Assembly: GCF_014649835.1 (NCBI RefSeq)
Contig: NZ_BMTU01000001.1
Span: forward strand, 186,001 to 250,000
Reading direction: 5' to 3'
DNA length: 64,000 bases
From: Streptomyces pilosus
GTDB taxonomy: Bacteria; Actinomycetota; Actinomycetes; Streptomycetales; Streptomycetaceae
Below the pieces are notes generated by a model. The model had not been told where the DNA came from. It searched no databases and worked only from the letters and a program-made list of their open reading frames with translations. This document shows positions 62,049-64,000 of the stretch, in pieces (position 1 is the first letter of the stretch; each line of letters starts with the position of its first letter). Both the position numbers and the translations under genes were made by a program.

Positions 62049-62705
62049 TCAGCCCTTGGACGCCTTCTTCTCCTCGGCGTCGTCGATGACCGCCTGCGCC
62101 ACCTGCTGCATCGACATCCGGCGGTCCATGGAGGTCTTCTGGATCCAGCGGAACGCGGCCGGCTCGCTCAGTCCGTACTGCGTCTGGAGCACGGACTTGG
62201 CGCGGTCCACCAGCTTGCGCGTCTCCAGCCGCAGACTCAGGTCCGCGACCTCGCGCTCCAGCTCCTTCAGCTCGGTGAACCGTGACACCGCCATCTCGAT
62301 GGCCGGCACCACGTCGCTCTTGCTGAACGGCTTGACCAGGTACGCCATCGCGCCGGCGTCCCGCGCCCGCTCCACCAGGTCGCGCTGCGAGAACGCGGTC
62401 AGCATCAACACCGGGGCGATACTCTCCTCGGCGATCTTCTCCGCCGCCGAGATGCCGTCCAGCTTGGGCATCTTCACGTCGAGGATCACCAGGTCGGGCC
62501 GGTGCTCCCGCGCCAGCTCCACGGCCTGCTCACCGTCACCGGCCTCACCGACGACGGTGTACCCCTCCTCCTCCAGCATCTCCTTGAGGTCGAGCCGGAT
62601 CAGGGCCTCGTCCTCGGCGATGACGACGCGCGTCGTCAGCGGAGGCACGTGCGACTTGTCGTCGTCGGGCACGTCTACAGGCTGGGGCGACTCGGGGGCG
62701 CTCAC
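62049..62705 (-). CDS. ANTAR-domain response regulator (PdtaR-like)
   Basis: 218 residues. Receiver domain (about 27-140) with RVVIAEDEALIRLDL (acidic pocket), phospho-acceptor Asp in LVILDVKMPKLDG near 75, T in LMLTAFSQRD near 104 and K in LVKPFSKSD near 125. A coiled helix and then the ANTAR RNA-binding domain follow (about 155-210, with AFRWIQKTSMDRRMSMQQVAQAVI). Acts as an antiterminator by binding paired RNA hexaloops once phosphorylated. No kinase is adjacent. GTG with AAGGAG six bases ahead. Confidence 0.94.
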   Translation of the reverse strand: MSAPESPQPVDVPDDDKSHVPPLTTRVVIAEDEALIRLDLKEMLEEEGYTVVGEAGDGEQAVELAREHRPDLVILDVKMPKLDGISAAEKIAEESIAPVLMLTAFSQRDLVERARDAGAMAYLVKPFSKSDVVPAIEMAVSRFTELKELEREVADLSLRLETRKLVDRAKSVLQTQYGLSEPAAFRWIQKTSMDRRMSMQQVAQAVIDDAEEKKASKG

Positions 62706-62810
62706 GTGGGCTCCTTGGTGCGGGGCAGACCGGTACTGCTGACAAGAGCGTACCCAGCTGCGATAAGGTGGGGACACGGCGGGTGACCGTCGACCTTCGT
62801 TTTGTAGGGC

Positions 62811-62883
62811 GCCCCGGTAGCCCAGCGGTAGAGGCAATGGTCTCAAACACCATCCAGCGTCGGTTCGAATCCGACCCGGGGTA
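62811..62883 (+). tRNA. tRNA with CAA anticodon (Leu by codon), class I shape
   Basis: 73 nt. Acceptor stem GCCCCGG with CCGGGGT, including a G1-U72 end pair. D stem GCC/GGC with loop CAGCGGTAGA, anticodon stem ATGGT/ACCAT with loop CTCAAAC (anticodon CAA), variable region of only five bases (CCAGC), T stem GTCGG/CCGAC with loop TTCGAAT. Discriminator A; no encoded CCA. Leucine tRNAs are normally class II with a long variable arm. A weak promoter, TAAGGT at 62764-62769 with CTGACA 19 bp upstream, may drive it. Confidence 0.82.
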
Positions 62884-62915
62884 CTTTTCCTCTATATTCA
62901 AGGTCACCATTTGAC

Positions 62916-62948
62916 GGCGGATGTTCCCCTTTCGGGTGAACATCCGCC
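62916..62948 (+). terminator. Terminator after the tRNA
   Basis: 11-bp stem GGCGGATGTTC/GAACATCCGCC extended by CCC/GGG across one unpaired T, followed by TTTGT. 33 bp after the tRNA end. Confidence 0.75.
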
Positions 62949-62985
62949 TTTGTCGTGCGCCTTTGTCGTGCGTCGTGCGGGAAGG

Positions 62986-64000
62986 CTACGCGGAGGTGTC
63001 GTCCTCGCCGATGCGGTGCACGCGGACGAGGTTCGTGGAACCCGGAACCCCCGGCGGGGAACCGGCCGTGATGACGACCGTGTCACCCACCTCGCACCGG
63101 CCGTAGCCGATGAGCAGTTCGTCGACCTGGTCGACCATCGCGTCCGTGGTGTCCACATGCGGGCCGAGGAAGGTCTCCACGCCCCAGGTGAGGCTCAGTC
63201 GGGAGCGGGTGGCCGGGTCGGGGGTGAAGGCGAGCACCGGGATCGGGGAGCGGTAGCGGGAGAGACGGCGGGCGGTGTCGCCGGACTGGGTGAAGGCGAC
63301 CAGGAACCTGGCGCCGAGGAAGTCGCCCATCTCGGCCGCCGCGCGGGCGACCGCGCCGCCCTGGGTGCGGGGCTTGTTGCGTTCGGTGAGGGGCGGCAGG
63401 CCCTTGGCGAGGATGTCCTCCTCGGCCGCCTCCACGATGCGCGCCATGGTGCGGACGGTGTCGATCGCGTGCTTGCCGACGCTGGTCTCGCCGGAGAGCA
63501 TGACGGCGTCGGTGCCGTCGATGACGGCGTTGGCGACGTCGGAGGCCTCGGCGCGGGTGGGACGGGCGTTGTCGATCATCGAGTCGAGCATCTGGGTGGC
63601 GACGATGACCGGCTTGGCGTTGCGCTTGGCGAGCTTGATCGCGCGCTTCTGGACGATGGGCACCTGCTCCAGGGGCATCTCCACCCCGAGGTCCCCGCGG
63701 GCGACCATGATGCCGTCGAAGGCGGCCACGATGTCGTCGATGTTCTCGACGGCCTGGGGCTTCTCGACCTTGGCGATGACGGGGAGCCGGCGGCCCTCCT
63801 CGTCCATGATGCGGTGGACGTCCCTGATGTCGCGCCCGCTGCGGACGAAGGAGAGGGCGACGACGTCGAAGCCCGTCCGCAGGGCCCAGCGGAGGTCGTC
63901 CTCGTCCTTCTTGGACAGGGCGGGGACGGAGACGGCGACACCGGGGAGGTTGAGGCCCTTGTGGTCGGAGACCATGCCGCCCTCGACGACGGTGGTGCGC
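62986..64000 (-). CDS. pyk: Pyruvate kinase, C-terminal part
   Basis: About 338 residues are visible; the start lies beyond 64000. Motifs in order: SDHKGLNLPGV, DEDDLRWAL, AKVEKPQAVENIDDI, the active-site VARGDLGVEMP, QKRAIKLAKRNAKPVIVATQMLDSM, TDAVMLSGETSVGKH, and a C-terminal allosteric domain ending GEDDTSA. Last step of glycolysis, phosphoenolpyruvate + ADP to pyruvate + ATP. Convergent with the tRNA. Confidence 0.97.
   Translation of the reverse strand, partial: RTTVVEGGMVSDHKGLNLPGVAVSVPALSKKDEDDLRWALRTGFDVVALSFVRSGRDIRDVHRIMDEEGRRLPVIAKVEKPQAVENIDDIVAAFDGIMVARGDLGVEMPLEQVPIVQKRAIKLAKRNAKPVIVATQMLDSMIDNARPTRAEASDVANAVIDGTDAVMLSGETSVGKHAIDTVRTMARIVEAAEEDILAKGLPPLTERNKPRTQGGAVARAAAEMGDFLGARFLVAFTQSGDTARRLSRYRSPIPVLAFTPDPATRSRLSLTWGVETFLGPHVDTTDAMVDQVDELLIGYGRCEVGDTVVITAGSPPGVPGSTNLVRVHRIGEDDTSA

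Overview
The window is high-GC actinobacterial chromosome, almost certainly Streptomyces. The signs are a strong third-position G/C bias, many GTG starts, mycothiol-type enzymes, DUF397/XRE clusters, leaderless promoters, and a conserved core order of uvrA, uvrB, a glpQ2-like gene, rpsA/coaE, polA, a liv operon and pyk. No insertion sequence, prophage, CRISPR array or antibiotic cluster was seen. This is core chromosome with a few variable patches.

Layout. 1-6.8 kb: end of a PfkB sugar kinase, uvrA, a mycothiol-dependent isomerase-like protein, an MBL hydrolase, aroQ and an LD-carboxypeptidase-like protein. 6.8-12.2 kb: a cation/proton antiporter, a TerC-family membrane protein behind a yybP-ykoY (Mn2+) riboswitch, a large TerD fusion and a TerD protein. 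12.3-19.5 kb: uvrB, an MHYT sensor, a PHO-box-linked glycerophosphodiesterase, ogt, a VOC protein and a pseudouridine catabolic pair. 19.6-27.3 kb: a pair of DnaA boxes, CBS, degenerate kinase-like, DUF1772 and solitary GltD-like proteins, then a methyltransferase/DUF397/XRE/ATPase regulatory cluster. 27.3-33.9 kb: glycerol facilitator and kinase, formaldehyde-type dehydrogenase, RidA/GNAT pair and a proline iminopeptidase. 33.9-39.8 kb: family-5 uracil-DNA glycosylase, small proteins, S4 protein, DoxX, methyltransferase, TPR, coaE and PAC2. 40.0-48.6 kb: rpsA, a methyltransferase lacking a usual start codon, hrpB, a lytic transglycosylase and a DUF4184 protein. 48.7-55.9 kb: polA, an FdhF/YdeP-type oxidoreductase, a thioesterase and a lipoprotein pair. 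56.2-64 kb: the livKHMGF operon, an ANTAR response regulator, a tRNA and the end of pyk.

How the genes work together. The most coherent theme is DNA-damage response. uvrA, uvrB, ogt, polA and the TerD gene each carry an upstream match to the mycobacterial/streptomycete RecA-NDp (PafBC) motif, TTGTCRGTG-N8-TANNNT. This ties the ter stress cluster beside uvrB to the repair genes. A second theme is metal homeostasis, where the TerC leader has all three conserved blocks of the Mn2+ riboswitch plus an apparent anti-Shine-Dalgarno. Glycerol/phosphodiester use (glpF-glpK, PHO-box glpQ2) and branched-chain amino-acid uptake (liv) are further units.

The oddest single objects are a class I tRNA with a leucine (CAA) anticodon, a methyltransferase whose only well-placed start is ATC, and a uridine-kinase-like protein without a P-loop lysine. 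All functional statements rest on reading the sequence and on general family knowledge. No database search was run.
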